A stretch of 64,000 nucleotides of DNA from Vibrio agarilyticus. Lineage in GTDB: Bacteria; Pseudomonadota; Gammaproteobacteria; Enterobacterales; Vibrionaceae. Shown here piece by piece: positions 1 to 9,337 of the stretch; the first letter of the stretch is position 1; every line of letters starts with the position of its first letter. The notes under the pieces were generated by a model. That model worked only from the letters and a program-made list of their open reading frames with translations. It was not told where the DNA came from and made no database searches. The stretch lies in contig NZ_JABAIK010000011.1 in the NCBI RefSeq assembly GCF_012641465.1, positions 1-64,000 of the forward strand, written 5' to 3'. The position numbers and the translations under genes are program-made.

Positions 1-62
1 ACTTGCATGTGTTAGGCCTGCCGCCAGCGTTCAATCTGAGCCATGATCAAACTCTTCAATTT
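1..62 (-). rRNA. rrs: 16S ribosomal RNA, 5' end (partial)
   Basis: The complement of the first 62 bases reads as the canonical bacterial 16S 5' end, beginning AAATTGAAGAGTTTGATCAT and continuing through the helix-1 region. The gene runs leftward out of the window, so only its first 62 nt are present. The 5' end is placed by identity to the E. coli mature 16S start. Leader, boxA and P1 promoter lie to the right. Confidence 0.97.
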
Positions 63-243
63 AAAGTTTTTGTGACTCAATGAATACTGATTCTATCTTT
101 CGATAGTGAATTGACTGTGTCGATACTAAGTATCGAATTGGTCACTCAGTTCATTGAAATCGAATTTGAAGCCCCTCTTTATATAAGAGAAGTTTCTAAT
201 TGGATTATCATCAACGAGTGCCCACACAGATTGATAGGTTTAT

Positions 244-256
244 ATTGTTAAAGAGC
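244..256 (-). promoter_or_regulatory. rRNA leader boxA antitermination site
   Basis: On the minus strand this reads GCTCTTTAACAAT, the boxA element that loads NusB/S10 for rRNA antitermination. It lies about 180 nt upstream of the 16S 5' end and about 140 nt downstream of the P1 -10 box, as expected in a gammaproteobacterial rrn leader. The rest of 63-390 is untranslated leader, AT-rich near the 16S end; no gene is supported there. Confidence 0.85.
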
Positions 257-398
257 GATTTGACTTTCGAACTTGTCGTCCGTCAGGGCTGCGTATCTTA
301 CGCATTTATTTTTGAGAGTCAATCGTTATTTTCAAACTTTTTTCATCTCTACTTTCAAGGCCACCAGCCGTTGCCGTGCTCCCTGTCAGTGAGGCGGC

Positions 399-450
399 AT
401 TATAGGGATCAGTGACGCAGTTGCAATAGTTTTTTCTTAAAAAAAAATCA
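399..450 (-). promoter_or_regulatory. rRNA operon P1 promoter with UP-like element
   Basis: On the minus strand a -35 TTGCAA (421-426) and a -10 TATAAT (399-404) are separated by 16 bp. A GC-rich discriminator follows (GCCGCC), the hallmark of stringently controlled rrn P1 promoters. The -10 context CCCTATAATGC matches E. coli rrnB P1. An A/T tract at 427-450 fits an UP element for the RNA polymerase alpha subunit. Transcription would start near 391. The remaining gap up to 594 shows no gene. Confidence 0.85.
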
Positions 451-594
451 ACCGTGCAAAAAGACATCAAAATGGCCTATTTTGTTCATTTCTCGTACAG
501 GTATCACCCTTAATACAAAGTTTTTGTGAAAAAATGCTTAGGCTAAGTTCAGGTCATCATCATGATTACTGCTGCTTTTGAGGCTTAACGATCT

Positions 595-1038
595 ATGAAA
601 ACCCCAACCCCCTTAATGTTCAATTCGCTACTCGCTGTGATTGGCGCACTGATCCTTGCACCCTTTTCCTATTCTGCCAGCATCGCCTTTATGGCAGGGA
701 TGGTTTTAAGTAGCCTTATTTTTTGCCGCTTCCCTCATCAGCTTGATTCGGCAGCGGACCATACAACTGTGGCCAGCGACACGACGATTACCCTCTATGT
801 TGGTAACTTACCTTATCGCGCCGACGAGCTTGCCATTCGTAACCTTTTTGAATCATACGGACATGTTTTAGCTGTCAGATTGATGGTCGATAAGCGAACT
901 AATCGAAAACGAGGATTTGGCTTTGTAGAAGTGAGTGCCAATGATGCCCCTGCCGTTATCGAAGCACTCAATGATTATTTGTTTATGGAAAGGCAACTCA
1001 AAGTTCGATTAGCAAACGAACCTAAATTTGAGTCTTAA
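595..1038 (+). CDS. Membrane-anchored RRM-domain RNA-binding protein
   Basis: 147 residues. The N-terminus (about 10-45) holds two hydrophobic stretches that look like a short membrane hairpin. A linker of about 20 residues follows, then one RNA recognition motif (about 65-142) with RNP2 LYVGNL at 67-72 and RNP1 KRGFGFVEV at 105-113, including the aromatic positions that stack on RNA bases. Small single-RRM proteins occur in Vibrio and Shewanella; the membrane anchor suggests RNA binding at the inner membrane, which is inference. The ATG at 595 is the first in frame; no strong Shine-Dalgarno precedes it. It converges on murI and the two 3' ends overlap by 17 bp. No specific function is known to me. 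Confidence 0.85.
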   Translation: MKTPTPLMFNSLLAVIGALILAPFSYSASIAFMAGMVLSSLIFCRFPHQLDSAADHTTVASDTTITLYVGNLPYRADELAIRNLFESYGHVLAVRLMVDKRTNRKRGFGFVEVSANDAPAVIEALNDYLFMERQLKVRLANEPKFES

Positions 1039-1813
1039 ATAGCGCGCACGGCAACTTAAACCCTAATAAGTTTAATTGTCGATTTAGTGCATCCGCTTCC
1101 CATGGCGGCATCGTACTATGTATGACACGCTCACCCAATTGAGCACTCTTAATGATTGGTGATAGCAAGGATACGACTCGGCGGGCGATCGCACTTCCAG
1201 AATCAATTAGCGTAACCGTCTCACTGAGAGCATCGGCGATCTCTTGCTTAAGTAGTGGAAAGTGCGTACAGCCTAACACAGCCACATCAACACAACCCAT
1301 AATCGGTGTTAGGATTGTTTTAAGCTCATTTAAGTTGACAGGTAAGCCTCTTAATTTTTCCTCAGCAATATCGACCAAACGCGTTGAACCCAGTAATTCG
1401 ATAGATACATTCGGTAAAAATTGTTCAATAAGATCTTGCGTATAAGGTCTTGTGATTGTGGCTGGGGTAGCAATTAAGGCTATCCCCTTTTGCGCCACCA
1501 GCGCAGCAGGTTTGATTGCGGGCACAACACCTACAATCGGAATATCTAAACATTCTCTAAGTTGCGGTAACACGATAGTACTTGCGGTATTACACGCAAT
1601 CACAACCAAGTCAATTTGCCAACGACTCACCGCTTCTTGAACAAGGTGGATGACACGCCCCAATAAAATTTCTTGTGCTAGCTCCCCATAGGGGTACGCC
1701 TCATTATCAAAAAGATAAAAGTAATTAACCTGCGGTAATAACGTGCAAATTTCTTGATAAACGGACAGCCCACCGACACCCGAGTCAAAAATTAATACAT
1801 TCGCCTGTTCCAC
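1022..1813 (-). CDS. murI: Glutamate racemase
   Basis: Interconverts L- and D-glutamate in the cytoplasm, supplying D-Glu for peptidoglycan. 263 residues, normal for the family. The N-terminal DSGVGGLSV motif (10-18) and the two catalytic cysteines are present: Cys74 in ACNTAST and Cys182 in LGCTHFPLL. The start is GTG at 1813; an in-frame TGA lies four codons upstream, so no longer start is possible. It lies downstream of btuB on the same strand, as in E. coli, with 156 bp and a probable terminator between. Its last 17 bp overlap the end of the convergent RRM gene. Confidence 0.97.
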   Translation of the reverse strand: MEQANVLIFDSGVGGLSVYQEICTLLPQVNYFYLFDNEAYPYGELAQEILLGRVIHLVQEAVSRWQIDLVVIACNTASTIVLPQLRECLDIPIVGVVPAIKPAALVAQKGIALIATPATITRPYTQDLIEQFLPNVSIELLGSTRLVDIAEEKLRGLPVNLNELKTILTPIMGCVDVAVLGCTHFPLLKQEIADALSETVTLIDSGSAIARRVVSLLSPIIKSAQLGERVIHSTMPPWEADALNRQLNLLGFKLPCALFKTQI

Positions 1814-1895
1814 TCTTATTACTCATTGTAATGACACCGTTGCCGATGATACTGACTCTAGCCCGATTGGCAATACTCACAGGTTTACCAGGAGC

Positions 1896-1928
1896 AAAGG
1901 AAAGAGGAGCCCCTCAGGGACTCCTCTC
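1896..1928 (-). terminator. Rho-independent terminator of btuB
   Basis: On the minus strand an 11-bp stem (AGAGGAGTCCC pairing with GGGGCTCCTCT, including one G-T pair) closes a 3-nt loop. A weak U-rich tail interrupted by C follows. It sits about 40 nt after the btuB stop, so murI probably has its own promoter as well as any read-through. Confidence 0.65.
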
Positions 1929-1969
1929 TTTCGTATTACATCGCCATAACCCAAAAGGTTAACGAACGA

Positions 1970-3811
1970 TTAGAACTGATACGTCATATCGGCAAAGAAC
2001 TGGCGCTGCTCTCCAAGATAGTAATTACCGTCGTAACCATGAGCGGTCTGGAAATCTTCATTAAACAAATTGTCGACTCGAGCCCCCAAGGTTAACGCCC
2101 CCGTCACTTGATAACGCGCACTTAGATCCACTGTCGTATAGGCTTTCATATCACTTCCCGTACTATCAGGTCGCTTACCAATATAATTCACCACGGCAGA
2201 CCAATCGACGCGGTCATGTCGATAGATTGCTGTCCAAGCGTAATTTTGTTTTGCACGGCGGATCAATTGTTTTCCATCAGCTCGATTTTCAGGATCTTTC
2301 CACTCAGCAGCAACGGTATGAGCAATACTTCCAGTATCAAAACGCGCTTCTAGCTCCACGCCTCGAATACGAGCCTTTTCAACGTTTGCTGGAAGCCAAA
2401 GGCCGTTTTCACCAATTGGTGCCCATGCAATCATATCATCCAGATCGTTTTGGTAAGCGGCAAGCTCAATGTCAACCAGTGCGTTGTAAAAACGCAGTCC
2501 TACCTCATGTGAGATTGACGTTTCCGGTTTTAAATTTGGGTTCCCCTGACCGGGCCAATACAAATCATTAAACGTCGGCGCTTTGAAACTAGTACCTGAA
2601 CTTGCTAACAGTTCAACCCCGGACCAAAGATTCACGCCAGCCCCGATAGTCCATGTCGTGTGGTTACCAAAGGCGCTATCATCATCGTGACGCATTGATG
2701 CTTCGAGCGTCGTACGCTCGTTTCGATAAAGCGCGGTACCAAAAACGCCCAAATTATCTTTCTTTGTTTTGACATACTGAGTGGTGTTAGCACCACCTCG
2801 CTGAGCGTCCTCACGCTCCAAATCGATACCGACATTAACGTCTAAGTTAGGCGACGCCTGATATTGAGTTAACCACGATACACTATGACGCTTCGCTTCC
2901 AGAGCCGTTTTCGCGACTAGGCCGCGGACGTCGCCATCTTGAGCATGATCGTGAGTTGTTGATAACTGCCACTGTGAGTACCAGTTTTCGCGGTTAAATT
3001 TTAGTGCGGCGGCAAGCGTGTAAAACTCAACTAAATTCTCTTGCTTCGCGCCGCCGTATTGACTTGCGTACTCAGAGCCTGAGTCTAGACGGTAACTGTG
3101 AAATTGAGCGCTCCATTGCTGATTAAACTGGTGGGCAAGCGAGCCCAACGCAGTAAAGGCTTCAAATCCATGATCCTCTGGCGTCATTTCATAAATTTCG
3201 CTACCGGTACTGCGCTCATTGGCGATAATTAACGCACCTTGGGTCTGCTCATTGAGCTGTCCGGCAGAGCGCCACGCCAGCAAAGATTGATTTTCAGTAC
3301 CATAACCGACTTTAGTTTGGTGTCGCTTATCTTGTGCACTTAACGTGGTAATGCTTATCACACCCCCAATCGCATCCGATCCATAGACGGCAGCACGTGG
3401 TCCACGAACCACTTCAATGCGCTCAATGGCGAAGGCGGGGATCAAGCCGATAGAGGCTCCACCTGCCGTTGCAGAGTTAATTTTAACCCCATCGACTATC
3501 ACCAATGTGTGCTTTGTCGGCGTGCCACGCAAATACAAACTGCTCGTTTGTCCCTTGCCCCCGAGTTTATTGACTTCAATACCGGGCATCGTCTCAAGCA
3601 CATCAAGTGCCGTTGTCACCTGTAGCGCTTCAATATCTTCACGCGTCACAACTGTCATTGACGCCAATACCGACGACGGTGACTGTGCAAATCGATTGGC
3701 GATGACAACATGAGTCTCATCCACGTCATCAGTGGGTAAAGTATCAGAAGAAAAAGAGGCATAAGAAAATAGCGCAACGCTAAGCGCGCTCGCCAATTGG
3801 GAGTATTTCAT
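1970..3811 (-). CDS. btuB: TonB-dependent vitamin B12 receptor
   Basis: Outer-membrane barrel that imports cobalamin using TonB energy. 613 residues, matching BtuB. A signal peptide covers about 1-21; a TonB-box-like segment DETHVVIANR lies at 31-40 (E. coli has DTLVVTANR). The plug domain follows (about 50-160), then a 22-strand barrel ending in a terminal Phe (MTYQF), the usual outer-membrane insertion signal. The ATG at 3811 is preceded by AGGA about 12 nt upstream. A cobalamin riboswitch in the leader confirms the substrate class and predicts repression by adenosylcobalamin. Similar receptors exist for other ligands, but the riboswitch makes B12 most likely. Confidence 0.95.
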   Translation of the reverse strand: MKYSQLASALSVALFSYASFSSDTLPTDDVDETHVVIANRFAQSPSSVLASMTVVTREDIEALQVTTALDVLETMPGIEVNKLGGKGQTSSLYLRGTPTKHTLVIVDGVKINSATAGGASIGLIPAFAIERIEVVRGPRAAVYGSDAIGGVISITTLSAQDKRHQTKVGYGTENQSLLAWRSAGQLNEQTQGALIIANERSTGSEIYEMTPEDHGFEAFTALGSLAHQFNQQWSAQFHSYRLDSGSEYASQYGGAKQENLVEFYTLAAALKFNRENWYSQWQLSTTHDHAQDGDVRGLVAKTALEAKRHSVSWLTQYQASPNLDVNVGIDLEREDAQRGGANTTQYVKTKKDNLGVFGTALYRNERTTLEASMRHDDDSAFGNHTTWTIGAGVNLWSGVELLASSGTSFKAPTFNDLYWPGQGNPNLKPETSISHEVGLRFYNALVDIELAAYQNDLDDMIAWAPIGENGLWLPANVEKARIRGVELEARFDTGSIAHTVAAEWKDPENRADGKQLIRRAKQNYAWTAIYRHDRVDWSAVVNYIGKRPDSTGSDMKAYTTVDLSARYQVTGALTLGARVDNLFNEDFQTAHGYDGNYYLGEQRQFFADMTYQF

Positions 3812-3840
3812 TTCGTTGTGTCCTAAATCGCGTCAACATC

Positions 3841-4036
3841 ACGAGTGGGTTCACTCGTCGCTGGCAGGTCTTCGGACTTAAGAGCAAAATAACCTACTGC
3901 CCTGACTTCCCACTTAATTCCATTAAGCAGTGTCATATTGGGGGTCGTTCTCTAATACCGCTGCGCGTCAGTTCCGGATTCACACCGGATTCCCTTTTCA
4001 GTTTTCCACTGCACAACGCAGGAAAAACACCAGCTA
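3841..4036 (-). ncRNA. Cobalamin (B12) riboswitch upstream of btuB
   Basis: Read on the minus strand, the leader contains the conserved core GGGAATCCGGTGTGAATCC followed by the GCGCAGCGGTA segment, and ends with the B12 box AGTCCGAAGACCTGCC (3865-3879). These are the diagnostic blocks of the adenosylcobalamin aptamer. Just 3' of the B12 box a 7-bp hairpin (ACGAGTG pairing with CACTCGT, 3841-3858) may belong to the expression platform. The start codon is 30 nt further on. No long U-run follows, so translational control is likelier than termination (inference). Confidence 0.93.
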
Positions 4037-4286
4037 ACAATCTGCTTAATGAGCTAATGCTATCAAGCAGTTGTCGCATACTATTGATACTGTCAAAATT
4101 TGTCTAGCGATACATTTTTTAACCAAACGCAACGCAACAGTCGCAATCGCTACACAAAACACCTTATGCAGAGACAATGCACTCGTTACGACGTCAAAAC
4201 ATCAAGTTCATGAGGTAGACTGGACAAGACGAGGGATTCGAATAAAATCTGCCCTCTTAACTTGATTGAACCTGAAAGGCACTTTT

Positions 4287-5396
4287 ATGGCGACCCTTGA
4301 TGTAACTCCCGAGCTCTATCAGCAGCAACTTGACGCAAAAATTGCGCGCTTAACCGAAATGTTTGCTGATTATGCAACCCCTGAGCTAGAAGTGTTTGAA
4401 TCAGCGACGCAACATTACCGTATGCGTGCAGAGTTCCGCGTCTGGCATGAAGGCGATGAGATGTACTACATCATGTTTGATCAAGAAACACGTCAAAAAT
4501 ACCGTGTCGACCAATTCCCTGCCGCCAGTCGCCTGATCAATGATCTCATGCCGTTGTTAATCGATGGTCTAAAAAGCAATGACTCCCTACGCCGCAAACT
4601 GTTTCAAGTTGATTTTTTGTCCACGCTCAGTGGTGAAATTTTGGTATCACTGCTTTATCACCGCCAACTTGACGAACAATGGCAGCAAGAAGCCAAAGCA
4701 CTCAAAGAACGCCTGTGTGACGAGGGCTTCAACCTCAATTTAATTGGCCGAGCTCGCAAAATGAAAATCGTGCTGGATCGCGATTATGTGGTTGAAAAAC
4801 TGCACGTCAACGGTGCGCCATACCTATATCAACAAGTCGAAAACAGCTTCACTCAACCAAACGGAAAAGTCGCTGAAAAAATGCTCGAATGGGCGGTAGA
4901 TTGCACCGAGGGCAGTCAGGGCGACTTACTTGAACTCTATTGTGGTAATGGCAATTTTTCATTAGCACTAGCACAAAACTTCAATCGCGTTCTTGCGACC
5001 GAATTAGCCAAACCTTCTGTTGAGTCCGCGCAATACAATATCGCAGCCAATGCCATCGAAAACGTAAAAATCCTTCGACTCTCAGCAGAAGAGTTCACAC
5101 AAGCGATTGAAGGTAAGCGTACCTTCCGCCGCTTAGAAGACGCGGGGGTTGATTTAACCCAATACGACTGCAATACGATCTTTGTCGACCCACCTCGCGC
5201 CGGGATGGACAGTGATACTTGTAAAATGGTTCAAGGCTACCAACGCATTCTCTACATTTCATGCAATCCGGATACATTGAAAGAAAATCTAGCCATATTG
5301 AGTGAAACCCATCGCATCACACGTTTTGCTCTATTTGACCAATTTCCGTATACCCACCATATGGAAGCGGGTGTCATGCTAGAGCGCAAAGCGTAA
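4287..5396 (+). CDS. trmA: tRNA (uracil-5-)-methyltransferase
   Basis: Makes m5U54 in the T-loop of tRNAs using SAM. The ATG at 4287 is preferred over an upstream in-frame TTG (4266): it has AAAGG about 8 nt upstream and gives 369 residues, close to the 366 of E. coli TrmA. The SAM site is [11 protein letters not shown] (216-226), DPPRAG lies at 301-306, the nucleophile is Cys326 in SCNPDTL, and the general base is Glu360 in HHMEAG; these correspond to E. coli Cys324 and Glu358. It is divergent from btuB; the roughly 245-bp gap between the aptamer and this gene must hold both promoters, but I could not define either. Confidence 0.97.
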   Translation: MATLDVTPELYQQQLDAKIARLTEMFADYATPELEVFESATQHYRMRAEFRVWHEGDEMYYIMFDQETRQKYRVDQFPAASRLINDLMPLLIDGLKSNDSLRRKLFQVDFLSTLSGEILVSLLYHRQLDEQWQQEAKALKERLCDEGFNLNLIGRARKMKIVLDRDYVVEKLHVNGAPYLYQQVENSFTQPNGKVAEKMLEWAVDCTEGSQGDLLELYCGNGNFSLALAQNFNRVLATELAKPSVESAQYNIAANAIENVKILRLSAEEFTQAIEGKRTFRRLEDAGVDLTQYDCNTIFVDPPRAGMDSDTCKMVQGYQRILYISCNPDTLKENLAILSETHRITRFALFDQFPYTHHMEAGVMLERKA

Positions 5397-5407
5397 TCGA
5401 CCTCAAC

Positions 5408-5436
5408 AAAAAACGAGCAAAATGCTCGTTTTTTTA
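5408..5436 (+). terminator. Rho-independent terminator of trmA
   Basis: The stem AAACGAGCA pairs with TGCTCGTTT around a 3-nt loop and is followed by a run of T. It lies 12 nt after the trmA stop and immediately before an ERIC-like element. Confidence 0.88.
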
Positions 5437-5440
5437 TTTC

Positions 5441-5595
5441 TATACCCAAACAACTTGGAGATGCAGGTCGGCGACAAACGGACAAAACCTCTGAACACTT
5501 CGTGAACATAGAGACACTGTGTGATGAGGTTTGTGAGAGCCTGCCCCTTACTTTTTTAAAAGAAAAACACTGCAACTTTAAGGAGAAAGGGGATA
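5441..5595 (+). repeat. ERIC-like intergenic palindrome, copy 1
   Basis: Starts TATACCCAAACAACTTGG and ends with a degenerate partner of the other copies' ACTTCAAGTGGGACGGGTATA end. The shared inner block GATGAGGTTTGTGAG is present. This is a long-form copy: it carries the extra CACTTCGTGAA segment before the central ACATAG arm. Length 155 bp, the longest of eight in the window. The left end resembles enterobacterial ERIC (ATACCCAAATAATTCGAG). Confidence 0.85.
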
Positions 5596-5621
5596 GCGAC
5601 TTAGCCCCAAGAGACTCAATA

Positions 5622-6020
5622 CTACTGGGAGGCTTTTTCATCAACAGGGCTCGACTTGCGCTGCGCCACTCCGAGTTTGACACCAACCCAAGCCAGCAAA
5701 GCCAATACGACCAATATCGCAAAAAAATTCTGGCCTTCAGCTGGATAGAGCGCTTTAACGAATGCCGAGTGACCAAACGCCCCAATAAAGAAGCACGCAA
5801 GACCGATAAGTGGTACATCCTCTGCAAGTGGCTGACGCAAATACTCTTGATATAGAGCTTGTAGTGCCAGAATTAACGCAATCCAAGGAAAAATTGAAAA
5901 AGTAACATCACTGATAGTGACCCACGAAAGTAGCGAGTTACCGCACATTCCAATAATAACGGCCAAGATATAGGTTTTTCGTTCTGCTTTTAAATTTCGG
6001 TTTGTACTGTCACTCGACAT
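5622..6020 (-). CDS. yijD: YijD family inner-membrane protein (DUF1422)
   Basis: 132 residues. About four membrane segments can be seen (roughly 17-37, 43-57, 70-90, 101-118), separated by short loops, with a charged N-terminus and a polar C-tail. It starts 4 nt after the fabR stop, and the fabR-yijD pair is conserved in E. coli and Vibrio. No catalytic motif is visible and no function is established for the family. Coupling with FabR suggests a membrane-linked role, but that is only inference from context. Confidence 0.9.
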   Translation of the reverse strand: MSSDSTNRNLKAERKTYILAVIIGMCGNSLLSWVTISDVTFSIFPWIALILALQALYQEYLRQPLAEDVPLIGLACFFIGAFGHSAFVKALYPAEGQNFFAILVVLALLAWVGVKLGVAQRKSSPVDEKASQ

Positions 6021-6024
6021 ATGG

Positions 6025-6651
6025 TTATCCCTCTTTTAATCGAAGTCGCTCGCGCTCTTTGCGATACCAATAAGCCCCTTTTGCCACGATTCTCAATTGA
6101 ATAATAAGACGTTCAGCCAATTCATCGCGCGCGCGTCGGTCAAGATCTAACGCTTCTGCGCCAGAGCTAAACACTAAAACCACTGAGGCTTCAGCCTGAG
6201 CAAGTGCCTCATCACGAGTCATGCCTGTACCAATCAAATATTCCGTTAGCTCCGCAGCAAAATGCTGAATTTCACGCGCTACCGCTGCACGAAAGTCAGC
6301 GGATGTACCAGAACGCTCCCTTAACAATAGACGAAATACGTTTGGGCTACTCTCAATGAACTCCATAAAGGTTTCAACTGAGGTTCGGATCACGCTGCCC
6401 TCTTTCGCAATACGTTGCCGAGCTTGTCGCATTAATTGACGTAACAACAAGCCCCCCTCATCAACCATAGTCAAACCGAGTTCATCCATGTCTTTAAAAT
6501 GGCGATAGAATGAGGTTGGCGCAATACCTGCCTCTCGGGCGACCTCACGTAAACTGAGATTAGAAAAGCTGCGATCCGCACTCAATTGACTGAACGCCGC
6601 ATCAATCAAAGAACGCCGAGTTTTTTCTTTTTGCTGTGCACGAATGCCCAT
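6025..6651 (-). CDS. fabR: TetR-family repressor of unsaturated fatty acid synthesis
   Basis: FabR represses fabA/fabB in response to the acyl-CoA/ACP pool and so sets membrane unsaturation. The protein matches E. coli FabR closely from [15 protein letters not shown] onward, with the TetR helix-turn-helix [19 protein letters not shown] at about 34-52 and a helical ligand domain after it. I chose the ATG at 6651 (208 residues) by that alignment; an ATG at 6660 and a TTG at 6666 are also in frame, and an AAGG at about 6677-6680 would best serve the TTG. It is divergent from sthA, as in E. coli, and is followed directly by yijD. Confidence 0.93.
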   Translation of the reverse strand: MGIRAQQKEKTRRSLIDAAFSQLSADRSFSNLSLREVAREAGIAPTSFYRHFKDMDELGLTMVDEGGLLLRQLMRQARQRIAKEGSVIRTSVETFMEFIESSPNVFRLLLRERSGTSADFRAAVAREIQHFAAELTEYLIGTGMTRDEALAQAEASVVLVFSSGAEALDLDRRARDELAERLIIQLRIVAKGAYWYRKERERLRLKEG

Positions 6652-6822
6652 GGATTTCATTGTCAATCGAAAGACTACCTTAATAAGTGATACAGCATAA
6701 TATAGCGCGATTGTTGACTCGATATAAGAGCACTAGCCTCGACGACGTGAGCCACTGCGCGAGTAAATTTAATAAGCGTGATCGCAATCTTCGTGATCGT
6801 TTCCACTCTCTTGCCCCACACT

Positions 6823-6842
6823 AATTTACCAATCGGTAAATT
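6823..6842. promoter_or_regulatory. Near-perfect 20-bp palindrome in the fabR-sthA gap
   Basis: AATTTACCAATCGGTAAATT is palindromic at 9 of 10 pairs. It lies 53 bp before the sthA start. Dyads with TTTACC/GGTAAA arms are typical of TetR-family operators. It could bind FabR, whose gene is divergent, or another TetR protein; the regulator is inference. The rest of this 243-bp gap (6652-6894) shows no gene. Confidence 0.5.
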
Positions 6843-6894
6843 TAGTTAAAATCTGGTTAAATACCCAGGACACATCAAAATCAAGGAAGGCATT

Positions 6895-8295
6895 ATGGCT
6901 CAGTCGCATCACTTTGACGTCATCGTTATTGGCAGTGGCCCAGGGGGCGAAGGCGCCGCTATGGGGTTAACAAAGGCAGGGCTCAATGTTGCTATTATTG
7001 AAAAAGAGAGCAGCGTGGGCGGTGGCTGCACGCACTGGGGCACAATCCCTTCCAAAGCATTGCGCCATGCTGTCAGTCGCATTATTGAGTTTAATAACAA
7101 TCCCATTTTCTGTCGAAACAACAGCAGCCTTCACGCCACCTTTTCAGACATACTGAGCCACGCTAAAAGTGTCATTGATAAACAGACTCGACTTCGTCAG
7201 GGTTTTTACGATAGAAATCAATGCACGTTGATTTTTGGTCATGCGCGCTTTATTGACACCCACACACTCGCAGTAAAACAACCTGATGGCAGCGAAGAAC
7301 GTTATCACGCCGATAAATTTGTTATTGCAACAGGCTCTCGCCCCTATCGGCCAGCAAATGTTGACTTCACCCATGAGCGCATTTATGACAGTGACTCTAT
7401 CTTGGCACTTAAGCACGATCCTCAACACATTATCATCTATGGCGCAGGCGTGATTGGCTGTGAATACGCTTCAATTTTTCGTGGTCTTGGGGTCAAAACC
7501 GATTTGATCAACACACGAGATCGCTTGCTCTCTTTTCTTGATAACGAAACATCCGACGCATTGTCGTACCACTTTTGGAATAGCGGTGTCGTGATCCGCA
7601 ACGATGAAACCTATGAGTCCATTGAAGGGAGTAACGACGGTGTGATTGTACACCTACAGTCGGGTAAAAAGATGAAAGCCGATTGCATCTTATACGCCAA
7701 TGGACGAACCGGAAACACGGATACTCTTAACCTCACGGCGGTGGGGCTCGAACCAGATTCACGTGGGCAATTGAGTGTCGACAGTAACTATCAAACACCC
7801 ATAGAACATATTTATGCGGTAGGGGATGTTATCGGGTACCCAAGCTTAGCCAGTGCCGCTTACGATCAAGGCCGATTTGTCGCGCAAGCCATTACTAAAG
7901 GCGAAGCCGACAACCATTTAATTGAAGACATTCCAACTGGCATCTATACCATTCCCGAGATCAGTTCGGTAGGAAAAACCGAGCAAGAGTTGACGGCAGC
8001 CAAAGTGCCTTATGAAGTGGGTCGCTCATCCTTCAAGCATTTGGCGCGAGCGCAAATCGCAGGCAAAGATGTCGGAAGCCTAAAAATTTTATTCCATCGT
8101 GAAACTAAAGAAATTCTTGGCATTCACTGCTTTGGTGAACGAGCGGCAGAAATCATTCATATTGGACAGGCGATCATGGAGCAAAAAGGGCCAGCAAACA
8201 CCATTGAATACTTTGTTAATACGACATTCAATTATCCAACGATGGCTGAAGCGTATCGTGTCGCAGCCTTAAACGGATTAAATCGATTGTTTTAG
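6895..8295 (+). CDS. sthA: Soluble pyridine nucleotide transhydrogenase
   Basis: FAD enzyme that transfers hydride between NADPH and NAD+, balancing the two pools. 466 residues, the same as E. coli SthA. The FAD site is GSGPGGEG (13-20). In the active-site helix [15 protein letters not shown] (42-56) Cys45 is kept but the second redox cysteine is Thr50, the substitution that separates SthA from lipoamide dehydrogenase and glutathione reductase. The NAD site is [11 protein letters not shown] and the second FAD motif is [14 protein letters not shown]. The ATG at 6895 has AAGGAA about 8 nt upstream. Divergent from fabR. Confidence 0.97.
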   Translation: MAQSHHFDVIVIGSGPGGEGAAMGLTKAGLNVAIIEKESSVGGGCTHWGTIPSKALRHAVSRIIEFNNNPIFCRNNSSLHATFSDILSHAKSVIDKQTRLRQGFYDRNQCTLIFGHARFIDTHTLAVKQPDGSEERYHADKFVIATGSRPYRPANVDFTHERIYDSDSILALKHDPQHIIIYGAGVIGCEYASIFRGLGVKTDLINTRDRLLSFLDNETSDALSYHFWNSGVVIRNDETYESIEGSNDGVIVHLQSGKKMKADCILYANGRTGNTDTLNLTAVGLEPDSRGQLSVDSNYQTPIEHIYAVGDVIGYPSLASAAYDQGRFVAQAITKGEADNHLIEDIPTGIYTIPEISSVGKTEQELTAAKVPYEVGRSSFKHLARAQIAGKDVGSLKILFHRETKEILGIHCFGERAAEIIHIGQAIMEQKGPANTIEYFVNTTFNYPTMAEAYRVAALNGLNRLF

Positions 8296-8325
8296 ATTCT
8301 GCGTATCCCCAAATAGCGAGCATCA

Positions 8326-8366
8326 AAAAGGCGGATGAATCAAAACATTAATCCGCCTTAATATTT
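8326..8366. terminator. Bidirectional terminator between sthA and lexA
   Basis: The 9-bp stem AAGGCGGAT / ATCCGCCTT encloses a 14-nt loop. It is flanked by A-rich sequence on one side and a weak T-rich tail on the other, between the convergent sthA and lexA genes. Confidence 0.65.
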
Positions 8367-8438
8367 TCGCCTTTCATCACTAGATTCAAACAACGCAAAT
8401 CAAGTAGAAAAAATCGTAGCTGGCAATAGAATAAAAGC

Positions 8439-9062
8439 TTACATCCAATCGCCGCTGCGGATCACGCCGACTGCAATGCCTTCAATTGAAAGCTGCTGGG
8501 CACTCAAATCGACTTCAATCGGTGCAAAAGATTCATTTTCCGCATGCAACAACACTTTGGCTCCTTTGCGCTCAAGACGTTTGACCGTAACATCATCATC
8601 CACGCGAGCGACAACAACTTGACCGTCACGCACATCTTGAGTTTTATGCACAGCAAGTAAGTCGCCATCCATAATGCCAATATTTTTCATACTTTCACCA
8701 TGAACGCGAAGTAAGAAATCCGCTTGTGGGCGAAACATGGCAGGATCCACCTGATAGTGCGTTTCTACGTGCTCTTGAGCCAAAATAGGCTCTCCCGCAG
8801 CGACTCGACCAATCAGAGGAAGACCAAGATCTTCGGGGTCATTGCTGGCTTCAACCAGAATACGAATGCCACGGGATGCCCCTGGGACAATTTCAATCAC
8901 CTGTTTACGGGCCAGTGCTTTTAAATGCTCTTCTGCTGCATTCGCAGAGCGAAACCCCAATTCTCGAGCAATTTCGGCGCGAGTAGGTGGCATTCCAGTA
9001 TCATCAATTTTACTTTTTATTAAATCAAAAACTTGTTGCTGTCTTGGCGTTAACGGCTTCAT
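8439..9062 (-). CDS. lexA: LexA repressor (SOS regulator)
   Basis: Represses SOS genes and cleaves itself when stimulated by RecA filaments. 207 residues. The N-terminal winged helix recognises the operator (about 1-70, with [20 protein letters not shown]). The self-cleavage bond is Ala89-Gly90 in VAAGEP. The catalytic dyad is Ser124 in HGESMKN and Lys161 in DVTVKRL. Two SOS boxes directly upstream show autoregulation. It is divergent from plsB, the usual Vibrio and enteric arrangement. Confidence 0.98.
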   Translation of the reverse strand: MKPLTPRQQQVFDLIKSKIDDTGMPPTRAEIARELGFRSANAAEEHLKALARKQVIEIVPGASRGIRILVEASNDPEDLGLPLIGRVAAGEPILAQEHVETHYQVDPAMFRPQADFLLRVHGESMKNIGIMDGDLLAVHKTQDVRDGQVVVARVDDDVTVKRLERKGAKVLLHAENESFAPIEVDLSAQQLSIEGIAVGVIRSGDWM

Positions 9063-9069
9063 GACTCAC

Positions 9070-9105
9070 CTGTCTTTTTATACAGTTAACTGGAAGTATA
9101 TCCAG
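9070..9105. promoter_or_regulatory. Tandem LexA-binding SOS boxes at the lexA promoter
   Basis: 9070-9085 is a full SOS box, CTGT-N8-ACAG (CTGTCTTTTTATACAG). 9090-9105 is a second, degenerate one, CTGG-N8-CCAG. Their starts are 20 bp apart, so two LexA dimers would sit on nearly the same face of the helix, as at E. coli lexA. The first box ends about 8 bp upstream of the lexA start codon. Confidence 0.85.
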
Positions 9106-9337
9106 TAACTGGTTAAAAAGAAAGCCTTGCTATCACGCGCATCGGATTCTCTACACATCTTGGAGGATGAAACTGGAACGCAATAAAGAAAATCGGCAGA
9201 TCACGACGTTGCTGCACTTTTAAACATTAAAGGTTCGACCAGTTTCTGCTATCCTTGCCAGTTAAGTATTTTCGCCATGTGGCTAACGGTTTCGTGATGG
9301 CCACAGGTTATATTAATCAATTGAGGCTGAGACCCCT

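Noticed and set aside
200-415. 71-residue plus-strand ORF beside the 16S gene
   Set aside because: It lies within the rRNA leader on the opposite strand, spanning boxA and the P1 -10 box; no Shine-Dalgarno and no recognisable protein.
4266-4286. TTG start seven codons upstream for trmA
   Set aside because: The ATG at 4287 has the better ribosome site and gives the family's length.
5252-5827. 191-residue minus-strand ORF across the trmA end
   Set aside because: It crosses the trmA 3' end, its terminator and an ERIC-like element and has no similarity to known proteins. Several track ORFs arise from reading these elements.
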